A stretch of 47,495 bases of DNA, from the NCBI GenBank assembly GCA_035294325.1, contig DATGLE010000190.1, forward strand, positions 1 to 47,495, in the 5' to 3' direction. Under the pieces are notes generated by a model, which was given only the letters and a program-made list of their open reading frames with translations, was not told the DNA's origin and did no database searches. This DNA comes from DATGLE01 sp035294325 (GTDB taxonomy: Bacteria > Chloroflexota > Ktedonobacteria > Ktedonobacterales > Ktedonobacteraceae). The number at the start of each line of letters is the position of its first letter. Position 1 is the stretch's first letter. The position numbers were made by a program, and so were the translations under genes. Shown piece by piece: positions 1-8,042 of the stretch.

Positions 1-365
1 ACCATATCAAATGCCTCATCGGGGAACTTGAGAGGCTGCTTGACATCCATGACCTCAAAGCTGACGTTTTTCAACTGCTGGACCTTTGCCATTGCCTGAG
101 CGTACTTGATCACGTTCTGGTTGATGTCCACACCAACGACCTCGATATCCGGGTAGCGAAACGCGACCTCACAGGCCCAGCCGCCGGGACCGCAGGCGAT
201 ATCGAGGATGCGCCCGACGTTCTCGAGATCTGGTTCCTCCGGGAAAAGGCCGCCCATTGCTTTCGTGAAAAGATAGTCCTGGTCGAGCAGGCGCGCGGTT
301 TCTGCCACGTTTTCAATGTCGATAACGTAGCTGTTGCGGGTATCGCGGGAATCGGAAGATTGCAT
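1..365 (-). CDS. Class I SAM-dependent methyltransferase, N-terminal part
   Basis: Only the first 121 codons lie in the window; the gene continues past position 1. The ATG at 365-363 begins MQSSDSRDTRNSYVIDIENV. Motif I of the Rossmann-fold methyltransferases is clear (ILDIACGPGGWACEVA, about residues 59-74), followed by an acidic strand end (VVGVDINQNVI) that should bind the SAM ribose and a later FEVMDV strand. This is a methyltransferase-11/25 type fold acting on a small molecule; the substrate cannot be read. It closely resembles the complete protein at 15493-16365, which has the same N-terminal pattern (IDIENVAET versus LDTENVAEM, both followed by a FTKAMG segment). The two are paralogues in one window. 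The fold is certain, the function is not. Confidence 0.85.
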   Translation of the reverse strand, partial: MQSSDSRDTRNSYVIDIENVAETARLLDQDYLFTKAMGGLFPEEPDLENVGRILDIACGPGGWACEVAFRYPDIEVVGVDINQNVIKYAQAMAKVQQLKNVSFEVMDVKQPLKFPDEAFDM

Positions 366-504
366 GGCAGCGTCCTTTCTTCTCATGCGCTAAGTGAAGC
401 TTTTCTGTATCAAGCATAGTTGATAGAGCTAATGCTGTCAAGCAACTGATGACTCCGGGTACACGTCAGCTCTGGCACTCCTCGCCACCGCTGATGGCGC
501 GTGT

Positions 505-564
505 AGAATGAAAAGAAGGCCAGGAGGGCGCCAGCCGGCGCCCTCCTGGCCTTCTTTTCATTCT
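505..564. repeat. Perfect 28-bp inverted repeat with 4-nt loop
   Basis: The arms 505-532 and 537-564 are exact reverse complements around the loop AGCC. The inner part carries CAGGAGGGC/GCCCTCCTG, the core of the family C elements, and the outer part reads AGAATGAAAAGAAGG. It lies in the 348-bp gap between the methyltransferase start (365) and the end of the GNAT gene (714). It could act as a terminator for the minus-strand GNAT genes, but there is no T-tract. Apart from this and the family D element at 643-710, I see nothing in the gap. Confidence 0.8.
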
Positions 565-642
565 GTGGCGAAACGCGGGAGACGCTGCTACCAACCCGCG
601 TTCTGAGAGAATAAAAAAACAATCATCAAACAATACGGAGCC

Positions 643-710
643 TGTCATCCTGAGCGGCAGCGAAGGATCTGATGCCACACGCGGACCCTTCGCTGTCGCT
701 CAGGATGACA
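643..710. repeat. Family D inverted repeat (TGTCATCCTGAGCG type)
   Basis: Arms 643-666 and 687-710 pair with one mismatch. The arm begins TGTCATCCTGAGCG and ends GCGAAGG. The same sequence recurs at 6682-6710 and 7882-7970. It lies directly downstream of the GNAT stop codon (714) and could form a 3' hairpin on its mRNA. Repeats of this type are widespread in bacterial intergenic DNA. Confidence 0.75.
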
Positions 711-713
711 TGA

Positions 714-1223
714 TCAGGGTTGAAGCTCAATCCAATATCTTAATTTCTTGACTGCCGCGCCCTCAACGTCCACGGCATTCTCAAATTTGCCGCCGTTGTG
801 TTCGATGACTTTCCTGGAGCCGATGTTGTTCTCATCACACGTCACGAGCACGCGGCGCAGGCCAAGCTCCCTGGCTTTCTCCAGGCCGAGCCGCAGCATC
901 TCGGTGCCGTAGCCCTGTTTGCGCTTCGATGGCCTGATCTCGTAGCCAATACTACCGCCAACTCTGAGCAGGAAATCATTCAATACGTGACGCACGAAGA
1001 GGCGCCCGATATACTGATTGCCGTCTATGAACCAGTATTCGGTGGACGGTACGCGATCATGCGCACCTTTCTGCTGATCGCGCAACTGTTGCAAAAATCC
1101 AGCGAAATCGTTGCTGATGCGCTCGACATCGTAGTAGAGTTGTTTCCCTTCGCGTTGAAATTCGCGCACACTCTCGATAAACTGATCTTTGTATTGTGCA
1201 GATGGCGCGGTAAGAAAAGGCAT
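714..1223 (-). CDS. GNAT family N-acetyltransferase
   Basis: A 169-residue protein of the usual GNAT size. The N-terminal half is helical and charged. The acetyl-CoA site is visible as IGYEIRPSKRKQGYGTEML (about residues 91-109), matching the Q/RxxGxG/A loop (KQGYGT), followed by LRRVLVTCDENNIGSRKVIEHNGG, the typical beta5-helix segment of RimJ/RimL-like proteins. It transfers acetyl from acetyl-CoA to an amine; the acceptor is unknown. The ATG at 1223 is preceded on the minus strand by GAGG. It is 14 bp downstream of another GNAT gene in the same direction, so the two are probably co-transcribed. An ORF on the opposite strand (798-1358) is a shadow. Confidence 0.85.
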   Translation of the reverse strand: MPFLTAPSAQYKDQFIESVREFQREGKQLYYDVERISNDFAGFLQQLRDQQKGAHDRVPSTEYWFIDGNQYIGRLFVRHVLNDFLLRVGGSIGYEIRPSKRKQGYGTEMLRLGLEKARELGLRRVLVTCDENNIGSRKVIEHNGGKFENAVDVEGAAVKKLRYWIELQP

Positions 1224-1237
1224 AGTGGTGATCCTCT

Positions 1238-1735
1238 CTATGGCCCGTATGCTACTGGTAATGCTAACTCGATTTCATCGCGAATAGGAATGCCATCGTT
1301 GCCGGTGAGAGGAATCTGCGGCTTAAGCTTGCGGGATTGTTCAATCGCGTTGCTATGAAGGGCCACCAGCGTAAAGCCTCGTTTCTGGTAGAATCTCAGG
1401 GCGTACAGGTTATCATTGGTAGTAACCAGCCATACGCGCTTGCAGCCAGCCTGGCGCGCTGCTGCTTTAACGGCTTCTATCAGTGCTGTGCCAATGCCGG
1501 ATGCTGGTCGCAGGCTGTCGAGGGTAACGATCTCGCACGCCTCCCCCTGGATATGGTAAGTAATCAGCCCTATCCAGGCTCCCTGCCCATCGACGGCGGC
1601 GAAGCCCGGCAGCTTATCGGACCTGTGAATGACGCCGCGCGAGACAATGATATTGCTGCCCCAACGTTCTGTAATGAGCTGTGCTACCTTGTCGCCGTCG
1701 TGCTCTGTGAGCGGATAGATGGCAAAATGCGACAT
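1238..1735 (-). CDS. GNAT family N-acetyltransferase
   Basis: From the ATG at 1735 (MSHFAIYPLTEHD) the protein has 165 residues. A longer reading from a TTG at 1789 adds 18 residues without family features; the ATG has GGAG about 12 nt upstream and fits the domain start. GNAT features: an EIVTLDSLRPASGIGTALIE-type strand with the loop RPASGIGTAL for acetyl-CoA, then CKRVWLVTTNDNLYALRFYQ, where N and the FYQKRGF motif form the classical beta5-alpha4 end. It is a housekeeping-type acetyltransferase of unknown acceptor. It lies between the ABC exporter genes (start 2511, same strand) and the second GNAT gene and may be the end of that operon. Confidence 0.85.
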   Translation of the reverse strand: MSHFAIYPLTEHDGDKVAQLITERWGSNIIVSRGVIHRSDKLPGFAAVDGQGAWIGLITYHIQGEACEIVTLDSLRPASGIGTALIEAVKAAARQAGCKRVWLVTTNDNLYALRFYQKRGFTLVALHSNAIEQSRKLKPQIPLTGNDGIPIRDEIELALPVAYGP

Positions 1736-1812
1736 ACTACCGTAAGACTCCGATTGTGGTAGAGGTGTTTCCTCATATGGAGTATACAACAGTACGTATA
1801 GCGTTGACGCCC

Positions 1813-2511
1813 TTATTTTTCTTCGACGATGCGGCCATCCTGGATCTGAAGCACGCGGTCCGTCAATTCGACCAGCGACAGGTCGTGAGTCGCTACCAGC
1901 AGGCCGATATTTGAGCTATGGGAGATCTCGCGCAGCAGTCTGGCAATGTCGCGGCTGGTGAGCGAGTCGAGATTGCCGGTGGGTTCGTCGGCGACGAGGA
2001 AACGCGGCTGGTGGACCAGCGCGCGCGCCAGCGCCACCCGCTGCTGCTCTCCGCCGGAAAGCTCCATACCGCGATGGTTGGCGCGCTTGCCCAGCCCGAC
2101 CTTCTCCAGTGCCTCACGCGCCTGCCGGGTGCGCTGATCGGGAGAGACTCGCGCCAGGCGCAGAGGAATTTCCACGTTCTCCTGCGCGGTCAGCGAGGGG
2201 AAGAGATGAGCATTCTGGAACATCATGCCGATGCTCTCGCGGCGCAGGCGCGCTCGCTCGGATTCGCTCATCTTCGAGAGGTCGCGCTCCAGGATAAAGA
2301 CCTGCCCCGTCGTCGGGTTGTCCAGGCCGATCAAAATATTGAGCAGCGTTGTTTTGCCGGATCCAGAGCGGCCTCGCAATGCCACGAATTCGCCCGGGTG
2401 GATGCGCAGGTCGATGCCGCGCAGCGCATGGACGATGCCTCCCCCTGAGCGATAATCGCGCGTCACGCCGCGTGCCTCCGCAATCGTAGTCACTGCAACT
2501 GCTGAATTCAT
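1813..2511 (-). CDS. ABC transporter ATP-binding protein (MacB/LolD type)
   Basis: A 232-residue nucleotide-binding domain of the MacB/LolD/FtsE class. Walker A is GRSGSGKTT (about residues 47-55), the Q-loop MMFQNAHLFP, the signature LSGGEQQRVALARAL, Walker B FLVADEPTGNLD and the H-switch ATHD. The EQQRVALARAL and DEPTGNLD forms are typical of ATPases that pair with FtsX-type permeases. The ATG at 2511 overlaps the stop of the preceding ATPase by 4 bp (ATGA), so translation is probably coupled. The partner permease is the 1000-residue protein at 3649-6651. Two separate ATPases could form a heterodimer. Substrate unknown: lipid, peptide or drug export are all possible. Confidence 0.93.
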   Translation of the reverse strand: MNSAVAVTTIAEARGVTRDYRSGGGIVHALRGIDLRIHPGEFVALRGRSGSGKTTLLNILIGLDNPTTGQVFILERDLSKMSESERARLRRESIGMMFQNAHLFPSLTAQENVEIPLRLARVSPDQRTRQAREALEKVGLGKRANHRGMELSGGEQQRVALARALVHQPRFLVADEPTGNLDSLTSRDIARLLREISHSSNIGLLVATHDLSLVELTDRVLQIQDGRIVEEK

Positions 2512-3467
2512 CTATTGCTGCTCCTTGTTGTATTCATATCTGATGTATCATTTCCATTTATATCGGTCATGATCGGCCAGAGTTCTACGTGATCCTCGGT
2601 GATGCGCACTTCGGCGCGGCCATTGAAGGGGAGTCGTTCAAGCGCCTCTTTGGGCAGTTGCAGCCGCCCTGCTCTGTCGATCAGGATCGACTCGCGGTGC
2701 GTGCGCGCCGAGAGGCCGATGATGGCGCTGGCCTCCTGCATATGCTCGTGCAGCTCCTCCAGTTCGGCCTCGCGGCGCACGGTCTCGGTGCTCGTGCGCC
2801 CATCGCGAATGGCAATCGTGCGATCCACGGTGGCGGCGATGGCGGCATCGTGCGTCACGGTGATAATGGTCAGGCCAAGCTCCTCATTGAGCTTACGCAG
2901 CAGCGTGAAAAGTTCACCTGCCGTAACCGAATCCAGCTCTCCCGTTGGCTCGTCGGCGAGCAGGACCTTCGGGCCGTTGGCGAGCGCGACGGCGATGGCA
3001 ACACGCTGCTGCTCGCCGCCCGAGAGCTGCTCCGGCTTCTTGTGCTCCATGCCGCGCAATCCAACCATTTCCAGCAGTTCGTGTGCACGCTCCGAGCGCT
3101 GCGCCGAGCCGATGCCGCTGAGCATTTGTGGCAGTTCGACGTTTGCCAGTGCGCTCAACTCCGGCAGCAGGTTGCGCCCGCTTTGCTGCCAGATCTGGCC
3201 GACGACGTAGCGGCGGTAGTTGATGCGCTGCGCTGGCGTCAGGCGTGTCAGGTCGTGTCCGTCGACGGTGCAGTTGCCGGCGCTTGGCATATCCAGGCCG
3301 CTGAGGATGTTCAACAGCGTACTTTTGCCTGAGCCGGAGGCGCCAACAATGGCGATCATTTCTCCCGGCATCACCTCCAGGTCCAGCCCTTGCAGCGCCA
3401 CCACTTCCAGGTCGGCCACCTTATAGATCTTGACCAGGTTATCACATACGACGATAGGTTCCGGCAT
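2508..3467 (-). CDS. ABC transporter ATPase with AbrB-like C-terminal extension
   Basis: A 319-residue protein. Residues 1-225 are a second MacB-like nucleotide-binding domain: Walker A GASGSGKST, signature LSGGEQQRVAIAVAL, Walker B VLLADEPTGELD, switch VTHD. About 90 residues follow. A linker (ELEELHEHMQEASAIIGLSA) leads to RESILIDRAGRLQLPKEALE, which has the look of a swapped-hairpin AbrB/SpoVT strand (..IDRAGRLQLPKEALE.L.) and is not part of ordinary ABC ATPases. The AbrB reading is inference. The start is firm: AAGGAG lies 6 nt before the ATG. It overlaps the downstream ATPase by 4 bp and lies 181 bp downstream of the permease gene, with a family A element between. Confidence 0.9.
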   Translation of the reverse strand: MPEPIVVCDNLVKIYKVADLEVVALQGLDLEVMPGEMIAIVGASGSGKSTLLNILSGLDMPSAGNCTVDGHDLTRLTPAQRINYRRYVVGQIWQQSGRNLLPELSALANVELPQMLSGIGSAQRSERAHELLEMVGLRGMEHKKPEQLSGGEQQRVAIAVALANGPKVLLADEPTGELDSVTAGELFTLLRKLNEELGLTIITVTHDAAIAATVDRTIAIRDGRTSTETVRREAELEELHEHMQEASAIIGLSARTHRESILIDRAGRLQLPKEALERLPFNGRAEVRITEDHVELWPIMTDINGNDTSDMNTTRSSNR

Positions 3468-3498
3468 CGGGAACTCCTTCTGAAAGAATCTTCTGGAG

Positions 3499-3633
3499 GT
3501 AACTACTCAGGTCCTCTCATTCCCAGACAGCTCGGCGCCTGCGGCGCTGCGCATGCATTGATGGTAGTGTATGAGCATACACTACCATCAATGTCCCGGC
3601 CGCTGAAAGCGGGGAGGGCGTCTGAATAGTCAC
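3499..3633. repeat. Family A palindromic element (copy A1)
   Basis: A 135-bp element between the permease stop and the ATPase start. The left end reads GTAACTACTCAGGTCCTC and the right end GGGCGTCTGAATAGTCAC, an imperfect terminal inverted repeat. Inside lie GGCGCCTGCGGCGC and then a perfect 18-bp inverted repeat (3556-3573 and 3576-3593, loop AG) carrying ATGGTAGTGTATG. Other copies: 13151-13288, 39026-39158, 42418-42574. In each copy the ends are similar while the central palindrome differs. It would be part of the polycistronic ABC transcript. Confidence 0.75.
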
Positions 3634-3648
3634 TTCTATATAATAGCC

Positions 3649-6600
3649 TTAATCTTCATTGACTCTCAACGTCTGGCTCATCGATGAGCGCAGGACAATC
3701 GCTGTCATCATGATCAGGGCGATGATACAGAGCGCGACAAGTACGACCAGCGCTATACCCAGCGCTGGCGGGGCCACAATCTGGATCGGCGGAATAGTCT
3801 GTGCCAGATAGAAGGCCCCGCTGCTGATCCCGCTCGTCGTACCCTCTGGCGGGGCCACGCTGGTAAAGATCAGTGCGGGCACTACCAGCGCCGAAAAGAT
3901 GGCGCCCAGAATAGCGCCCAGCACAATCGATGTCAGATAGATGATACACTGCTCCCACGTCAGGGTGCTCACGACCTGGCGCGGCTCGGCTCCCAGGGCG
4001 CGCAGCACGGTAAAGCTGGTGAGCCGGCTGCGCACGCTCAGCCAGGAAGCGATCAGGTTGCCGACCAGGGCGAAGAGCAGCGTCACGATAGCCCCCAGCA
4101 CCAGGACGCCGATCAGCGTCAGGTAGAGGGGATCTTGATACAGCGCTGCAAGCATGGCGCGGCGGTCATACAATGGGGTAAGTTGCAGATTCCCCCGGGT
4201 AAGCGCCCTGCGCACGCTCGCCAGGGAGGCGGGATCGCTTTTCGTGCGCAGCCAGACGGTATTGGCGGCAACCGCGAGAGTGGTCTGGTATCTGGCCTGG
4301 TAGACGCTGGCGAAGGTAGGATAGTCGGCCAGAACGCCGGAGCCGAGGCTGCTATCGGGCGTAGGTATATGCGCTACCTCGCCAACGACCTTGAAATCGA
4401 TGAGATTGTTATAGTCTGAAAGCGAGAAATTCAGCCTGAAGTTCGCCCCCTGCGAGAGATGCAGGTTATTCCACGTCGCGGCATCGACGATAGCGGGCAC
4501 CTGCTGGTGCGCAATGGCCTCCTTACGCTGCGCGACGAGTTGCTTCATAAGCGTGTCGAGCGGCTGCGGCAGATATTGCTGCGGCCAGATCGCCGTCCGG
4601 GCGAAGGTCGCGGCATCGACGGTCCTGAAGTCGATGGCGTACTGATTGGCGGCGGTCCCGGCTGTGGTGGCCTTTACGAAGCCCAGCGAGGCTGAGAGCA
4701 CGCCGGGGATATGAGCGTACCTCGCCGTTGCCGCCTGCAAATTCGCGGGCGTAATCAGCCCGACGGGGATGGTGCCGCTGAAATCCGCGCCGCTCTGGTA
4801 CGAAGTAACGTCGGAGATGCGCTGCGTTTGCGAGGCGATGCAGGTCAGCGTGAAGAAGGCGAAGGCTGTGGCGAGCGAGAGTTGCAGGATCATGCGTATG
4901 CCCTGGCGCGGTACGCGGGCCATCTGCGCGATTGCCAGCAGCGGCCCCGCGCTGCGGCCACGCCCACTGAACGTGACACTCGCTTGCAGCAGGCGCGGGA
5001 AGAAGCGCAGGAAAAGCAGGATCGCCGCCAGCAGCAGGCAGACGGTTCCCAGCACGGTCAGTGGCGAGAGCAGCAGCAGCGCTGCGTGTGGATCGAGAAC
5101 GTTGGCACTGGTGACGTAGAGGGAGACGCCATAGCCGGTGAGCGCGATAATGGCGATCACGACATCGAGATTCAGGCGCTGCCAGAGTGGACGGTGGGTG
5201 GAACGGGCAAATTCGCGCCGCACCGTGAGCACGTCAAATTGCAGGGTGCGCGCCGTGGCGATAATCATGGCGATGATCGCTGCTGCGGCGGTAACGAGCG
5301 CGTAGGTGCTCACCCCCAAAATTACCGGTAGCGGGTTGCCGCCAATAAGATTGAGCGCGCCCTGATCCCCGGAAGGCAGGCTGGCATGCACCATGTAGTG
5401 TGTCAATGCGATAGCCAGGAACGGGCCGATGATGAGCGCGAGGATGACCAGTCCGATGCTCTGTGTTACCAGCGAGCCGAAGATCTGGCGCCGGCTGGCT
5501 CCGCGACTGCGCAGAATGGCAATCGCGCTCGTCTGCTGATCGATCAGAACGTCGGCCATGATGCTGACGAAGAGCAGGACCATGCCAGCGATCAACAGCG
5601 AGAGACAGATCACGGCAAGCTGTGCCACGGCGAGCCGGTCACGGTAGCGCTCGAACGTATCGGAGGGGAGATAAGTCTGTGACTGCTCAAGATAGGGTGA
5701 CTGCTCAAGGTCCTGATTGTTGGCATTGTCGATCTTCACATGGGCGACGCCGTTGACGATAGCGGGGACCTCATCGACGGCGATATGTGAGGGTGCAAGA
5801 TCATAGTACCAGGTAATACTTGCCGGCTGCTGCAACACCGAGTTCTTTAGCGCGGGATCGCTGGCGAGGTGTGATAGGGTGGAGAGGATGGTTGTATCGG
5901 GCGCGAGCGCGTAGTAGATGGTTGGTCCGCCCCGGTCCGGGGTGAAAGACTGGAAGTCGGCGCCATGCCAGAAGGTGTCGTTCTCCACAGGAGCGAAGAT
6001 GCCAACAACGTGCAGCGTTATCGGGCGCAGTCTCACGTTTAAATAGCCATCGATGAAGCGCGCCCAGACGGTGAGTACGGCGCCAGGCTGGATGTGCAGG
6101 TGGTTCGCGCCTTCGGGAATGAGCGCGACCTCGACGCTATCAGGCGTGTTCGTGGCCTGCGGCAGCCGCCCCTCGATCAGTTTGAGGTGCGCGGGAACCT
6201 GCTCTATTGGCGCGCCGTCGAGTACCATAGCACTCGATCCCGGGTGGGTTATGCCGCCGCCGGGAGAGGTGATCGCGCTGAGGGGAAAATAAGGCGTCTG
6301 GATGGTGAATTGTGGCTGCCCGATATATGGCCCCAGGTTCGCTGCGAACTCCCGATCAAGCTGCTGCGTGACGCTGCTGATGATCGCGGGCGCGATCTTT
6401 TTGGAGGAGCTGGTTACGGCAATGGCGGTGTTTTGCGGGTCCGAGGCGAGGGCCTGCCGCAGCCCGGCGCTCATCACCACACGGGCATAGAGCGGGACCG
6501 CGCAGACCAGGGTAATAGCGATGAGAATGCCTGCACCCGTTACCAGGAGCATACCCCATGTCTGGCGCAAGCGCCAGAGCGCCAGCGTGACGAGCGGCGG

Positions 6601-6651
6601 CATCAGGCTCCGGCTGGCCGCAACCGTCAGCATCTTCGTCGTATTTGCCAT
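3649..6651 (-). CDS. FtsX-like ABC transporter permease (MacB type), 1000 aa
   Basis: A 1000-residue integral membrane protein of the eight-to-ten-helix FtsX/MacB class. A first membrane helix (about residues 30-55, MLLVTGAGILIAITLVCAV) precedes a ~280-residue extracellular MacB periplasmic-core-like domain. A three-helix FtsX block follows (AVICLSLLIAGMVLLFVSIM; then LRSRGASRRQIFGSLVTQ, the cytoplasmic coupling helix). A second extracellular region and a second FtsX block end the protein (LRALGAEPRQVVSTLTWEQ, then three helices). The duplicated coupling motifs LRSRGASR and LRALGAEP show two FtsX domains in one chain, so one polypeptide may be a whole transmembrane unit. First gene of the operon with the two ATPases. 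The start at 6651 is followed by in-frame ATG codons at 6633 and 6603, so the exact start is uncertain. Confidence 0.9.
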   Translation of the reverse strand: MANTTKMLTVAASRSLMPPLVTLALWRLRQTWGMLLVTGAGILIAITLVCAVPLYARVVMSAGLRQALASDPQNTAIAVTSSSKKIAPAIISSVTQQLDREFAANLGPYIGQPQFTIQTPYFPLSAITSPGGGITHPGSSAMVLDGAPIEQVPAHLKLIEGRLPQATNTPDSVEVALIPEGANHLHIQPGAVLTVWARFIDGYLNVRLRPITLHVVGIFAPVENDTFWHGADFQSFTPDRGGPTIYYALAPDTTILSTLSHLASDPALKNSVLQQPASITWYYDLAPSHIAVDEVPAIVNGVAHVKIDNANNQDLEQSPYLEQSQTYLPSDTFERYRDRLAVAQLAVICLSLLIAGMVLLFVSIMADVLIDQQTSAIAILRSRGASRRQIFGSLVTQSIGLVILALIIGPFLAIALTHYMVHASLPSGDQGALNLIGGNPLPVILGVSTYALVTAAAAIIAMIIATARTLQFDVLTVRREFARSTHRPLWQRLNLDVVIAIIALTGYGVSLYVTSANVLDPHAALLLLSPLTVLGTVCLLLAAILLFLRFFPRLLQASVTFSGRGRSAGPLLAIAQMARVPRQGIRMILQLSLATAFAFFTLTCIASQTQRISDVTSYQSGADFSGTIPVGLITPANLQAATARYAHIPGVLSASLGFVKATTAGTAANQYAIDFRTVDAATFARTAIWPQQYLPQPLDTLMKQLVAQRKEAIAHQQVPAIVDAATWNNLHLSQGANFRLNFSLSDYNNLIDFKVVGEVAHIPTPDSSLGSGVLADYPTFASVYQARYQTTLAVAANTVWLRTKSDPASLASVRRALTRGNLQLTPLYDRRAMLAALYQDPLYLTLIGVLVLGAIVTLLFALVGNLIASWLSVRSRLTSFTVLRALGAEPRQVVSTLTWEQCIIYLTSIVLGAILGAIFSALVVPALIFTSVAPPEGTTSGISSGAFYLAQTIPPIQIVAPPALGIALVVLVALCIIALIMMTAIVLRSSMSQTLRVNED

Positions 6652-6681
6652 CTGGTACCTCGTATAAAGTAATCTCGCCTA

Positions 6682-6710
6682 TGTCATCCTGAGCGCAGCG
6701 AAGGATGACA
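6682..6710. repeat. Family D compact palindrome
   Basis: A short single-hairpin version of the TGTCATCCTGAGCG repeat: TGTCATCCT and AGGATGACA pair around a short GCGCAGCGA-type loop. It lies 31 bp upstream of the permease start codon, in its probable leader. Compare 643-710 and 7882-7970. Confidence 0.7.
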
Positions 6711-6839
6711 TGGGACCGGGAAAGGTAGCACAGGAAATATGAAGCCACAGCCTATCTGCGTATACTACGTCAATAATAGCACATTTTTCACACAACTCAG
6801 CCTCACCCATCGCAACATCGTCACTCCCAGGCCGTTAAA

Positions 6840-6935
6840 CCTCTCATAGTCAATGTAGTGGTCGGGGGCAGGCTGCGCCGCAGCCTGCCCCCGACCACTA
6901 CACTGACTATGAGAGGCGCCGCAGGCGCTGCTGAG
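6840..6935. repeat. Long inverted repeat (38-bp arms) with family A-like tail
   Basis: Arms 6840-6877 and 6879-6916 are reverse complements with a single mismatch around a 1-nt centre. The inner part is very GC-rich (GGTCGGGGGCAGGCTGCG). The right arm runs into GGCGCCGCAGGCGCTGCTGAGTC, the conserved subterminal block of family A in reverse, so this is probably a partial family A copy. It lies in the 450-bp gap between the divergent permease and DUF2089 genes, upstream of the promoter at 6988-7017. The rest of the gap is AT-rich and holds no ORF. Confidence 0.75.
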
Positions 6936-6987
6936 TCAAAGGTAATAAAAAATATTGGCAATAACATGGCTTTATTTGCCATATCTA

Positions 6988-7017
6988 TTGACAAATTTTT
7001 TGACGATATGTTACTAT
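6988..7017 (+). promoter_or_regulatory. Sigma70-type promoter of the DUF2089-DUF4097 cassette
   Basis: A consensus TTGACA (6988-6993) is separated by 18 bp from TACTAT (7012-7017). The surrounding DNA is AT-rich compared with the coding DNA. It would give an ~80-nt leader before the ATG at 7102. The promoter before the PadR gene (36983-37011) uses the same two hexamers with 17 bp spacing. Confidence 0.6.
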
Positions 7018-7101
7018 TACCATGTCGTTAACGAAAACATTCAACCAGAATAAATATTGTGTCGTGAAGCTGGCTTTTAGTCGCGAACAAGGAGAGTGTC
7101 G

Positions 7102-7464
7102 ATGTTGTATCCATTGATAACGAGGGACCCGGTGAGTGGAGAAGAACTGATCGTCACGCGCCTGGAATGTCCCGAAAGCGGTGTAGTGATCGAAGGACGA
7201 TTTAGCCTGGGCTGGATTGGCCGTCTGTCGCGCGAACAGCTCGACTTCGTTGAGATGCTCGTGAAGTACAGGGGCAATATCCAGCGACTGGCGGCGGAAA
7301 TGAACGTTGCCTATAACACGGCTCGCAGCCGACTCGATGAAATTGTGGCCGCCCTGGGTGGCGCGCCGGAGAACGATAGCCGCGTGGACCGGCGCGCTGT
7401 TCTTGACCGCCTTGCCTCCAAAGAAATTAGCGTCGAAGAGGCTATGAAGCTACTGAAAGGCTAG
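7102..7464 (+). CDS. DUF2089-like putative transcriptional regulator without zinc cysteines
   Basis: A 120-residue protein. The start is the ATG at 7102, with AAGGAG ending 7 nt upstream; a GTG at 7096 would lie inside that site. The core VVIEGRFSLGWIGRLSREQL followed by DFVEMLVKYRGNIQRLAAEM and NVAYNTARSRLDEIVAALG is the DUF2089 pattern, a helix-turn-helix that family members are thought to use on DNA. Usual members begin with a zinc ribbon (two CxxC knuckles). Here the knuckles read RDPVSGEEL and LECPESGV, leaving one cysteine (C23), so zinc binding is probably lost. The C-terminus (DRRAVLDRLASKEISVEEAM) is the helical motif shared with the next two proteins. First gene of the cassette, 4 bp before the next. 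Confidence 0.8.
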   Translation: MLYPLITRDPVSGEELIVTRLECPESGVVIEGRFSLGWIGRLSREQLDFVEMLVKYRGNIQRLAAEMNVAYNTARSRLDEIVAALGGAPENDSRVDRRAVLDRLASKEISVEEAMKLLKG

Positions 7465-7468
7465 AGCC

Positions 7469-7855
7469 ATGTCGGCATCAAAGGGTGAGCGAGATCATAT
7501 CTTGCGGATGGTCGAGTCGGGCGACGTGACGGCAGCGCAGGCCGCGCAACTGCTCGATGCTCTGGATCTGGAACGGGACTATTCCGGCCAGTCGCCGGTG
7601 CAGCGCAGGCGAGAGCGCACACTGCGCATTCGAGCGACAAGCCTGAAAAACAGGTCCCAGAAAATGAACATCAGCGCGGCCTTGCCGGTCAGCCTGCTCA
7701 AAATCGGTCTCCATCTGAGCGCGCAACTGCTGCCACAGCTTAACCATGCGCAGATCCTGGATCTGCTGCGGGCCATCGAGAGCGGAGCCAGCGGGCGCGT
7801 GCTCGATCTGCAAGATCTGGAGCAGGGTGAGCGTTTAGAGATTTTCGTTGAGTAA
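7469..7855 (+). CDS. Small SHOCT/YvlB-like protein of the cassette
   Basis: A 128-residue protein. Residues 6-35 (ERDHILRMVESGDVTAAQ and AAQLLDALD) form the two-helix motif seen at the N-terminus of YvlB/LiaX-like stress proteins and at the C-termini of both neighbours. The centre (about 45-70) is basic (RRRERTLRIRATSLKNRSQK). The rest reads as amphipathic helix and strand (NISAALPVSLLKIGLHLSAQ; then ILDLLRAIESGASGRVLDL), ending in an acidic LEQGERLEIFVE. This ending resembles the region that follows the helical motif in YvlB-like proteins. No signal peptide. Probably co-transcribed with the DUF2089 gene upstream. Function unknown; a role in an envelope-stress switch is inference from relatives. 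Confidence 0.75.
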   Translation: MSASKGERDHILRMVESGDVTAAQAAQLLDALDLERDYSGQSPVQRRRERTLRIRATSLKNRSQKMNISAALPVSLLKIGLHLSAQLLPQLNHAQILDLLRAIESGASGRVLDLQDLEQGERLEIFVE

Positions 7856-7881
7856 GCAGGAGGGGCAGGGGAATCTGCCCA

Positions 7882-7970
7882 TGTCATCCTGTCCAAATAT
7901 GTCATTCTGAGCGATAGCGAAGGATCTGCGGCCTGGATCATAAGCTCCTTCGCTGCCGCTCAGGATGACA
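7882..7970. repeat. Family D inverted repeat within the cassette
   Basis: A partial TGTCATCCT (7882-7890) is followed by a full inverted repeat: arms starting at 7900 (TGTCATTCTGAGCG) and ending at 7970 (CGCTCAGGATGACA), with a ~23-nt middle. It fills most of the 187-bp gap between the second and third genes of the cassette, so it would be transcribed and could tune expression of the large downstream gene. Confidence 0.7.
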
Positions 7971-8042
7971 GGCGGCGGCGAGCCGAGCGAGGCCGTCGTT
8001 AAGAGGTGAGTCAGGTAAGCAAGAAAAAAGGAGCGATAGATC

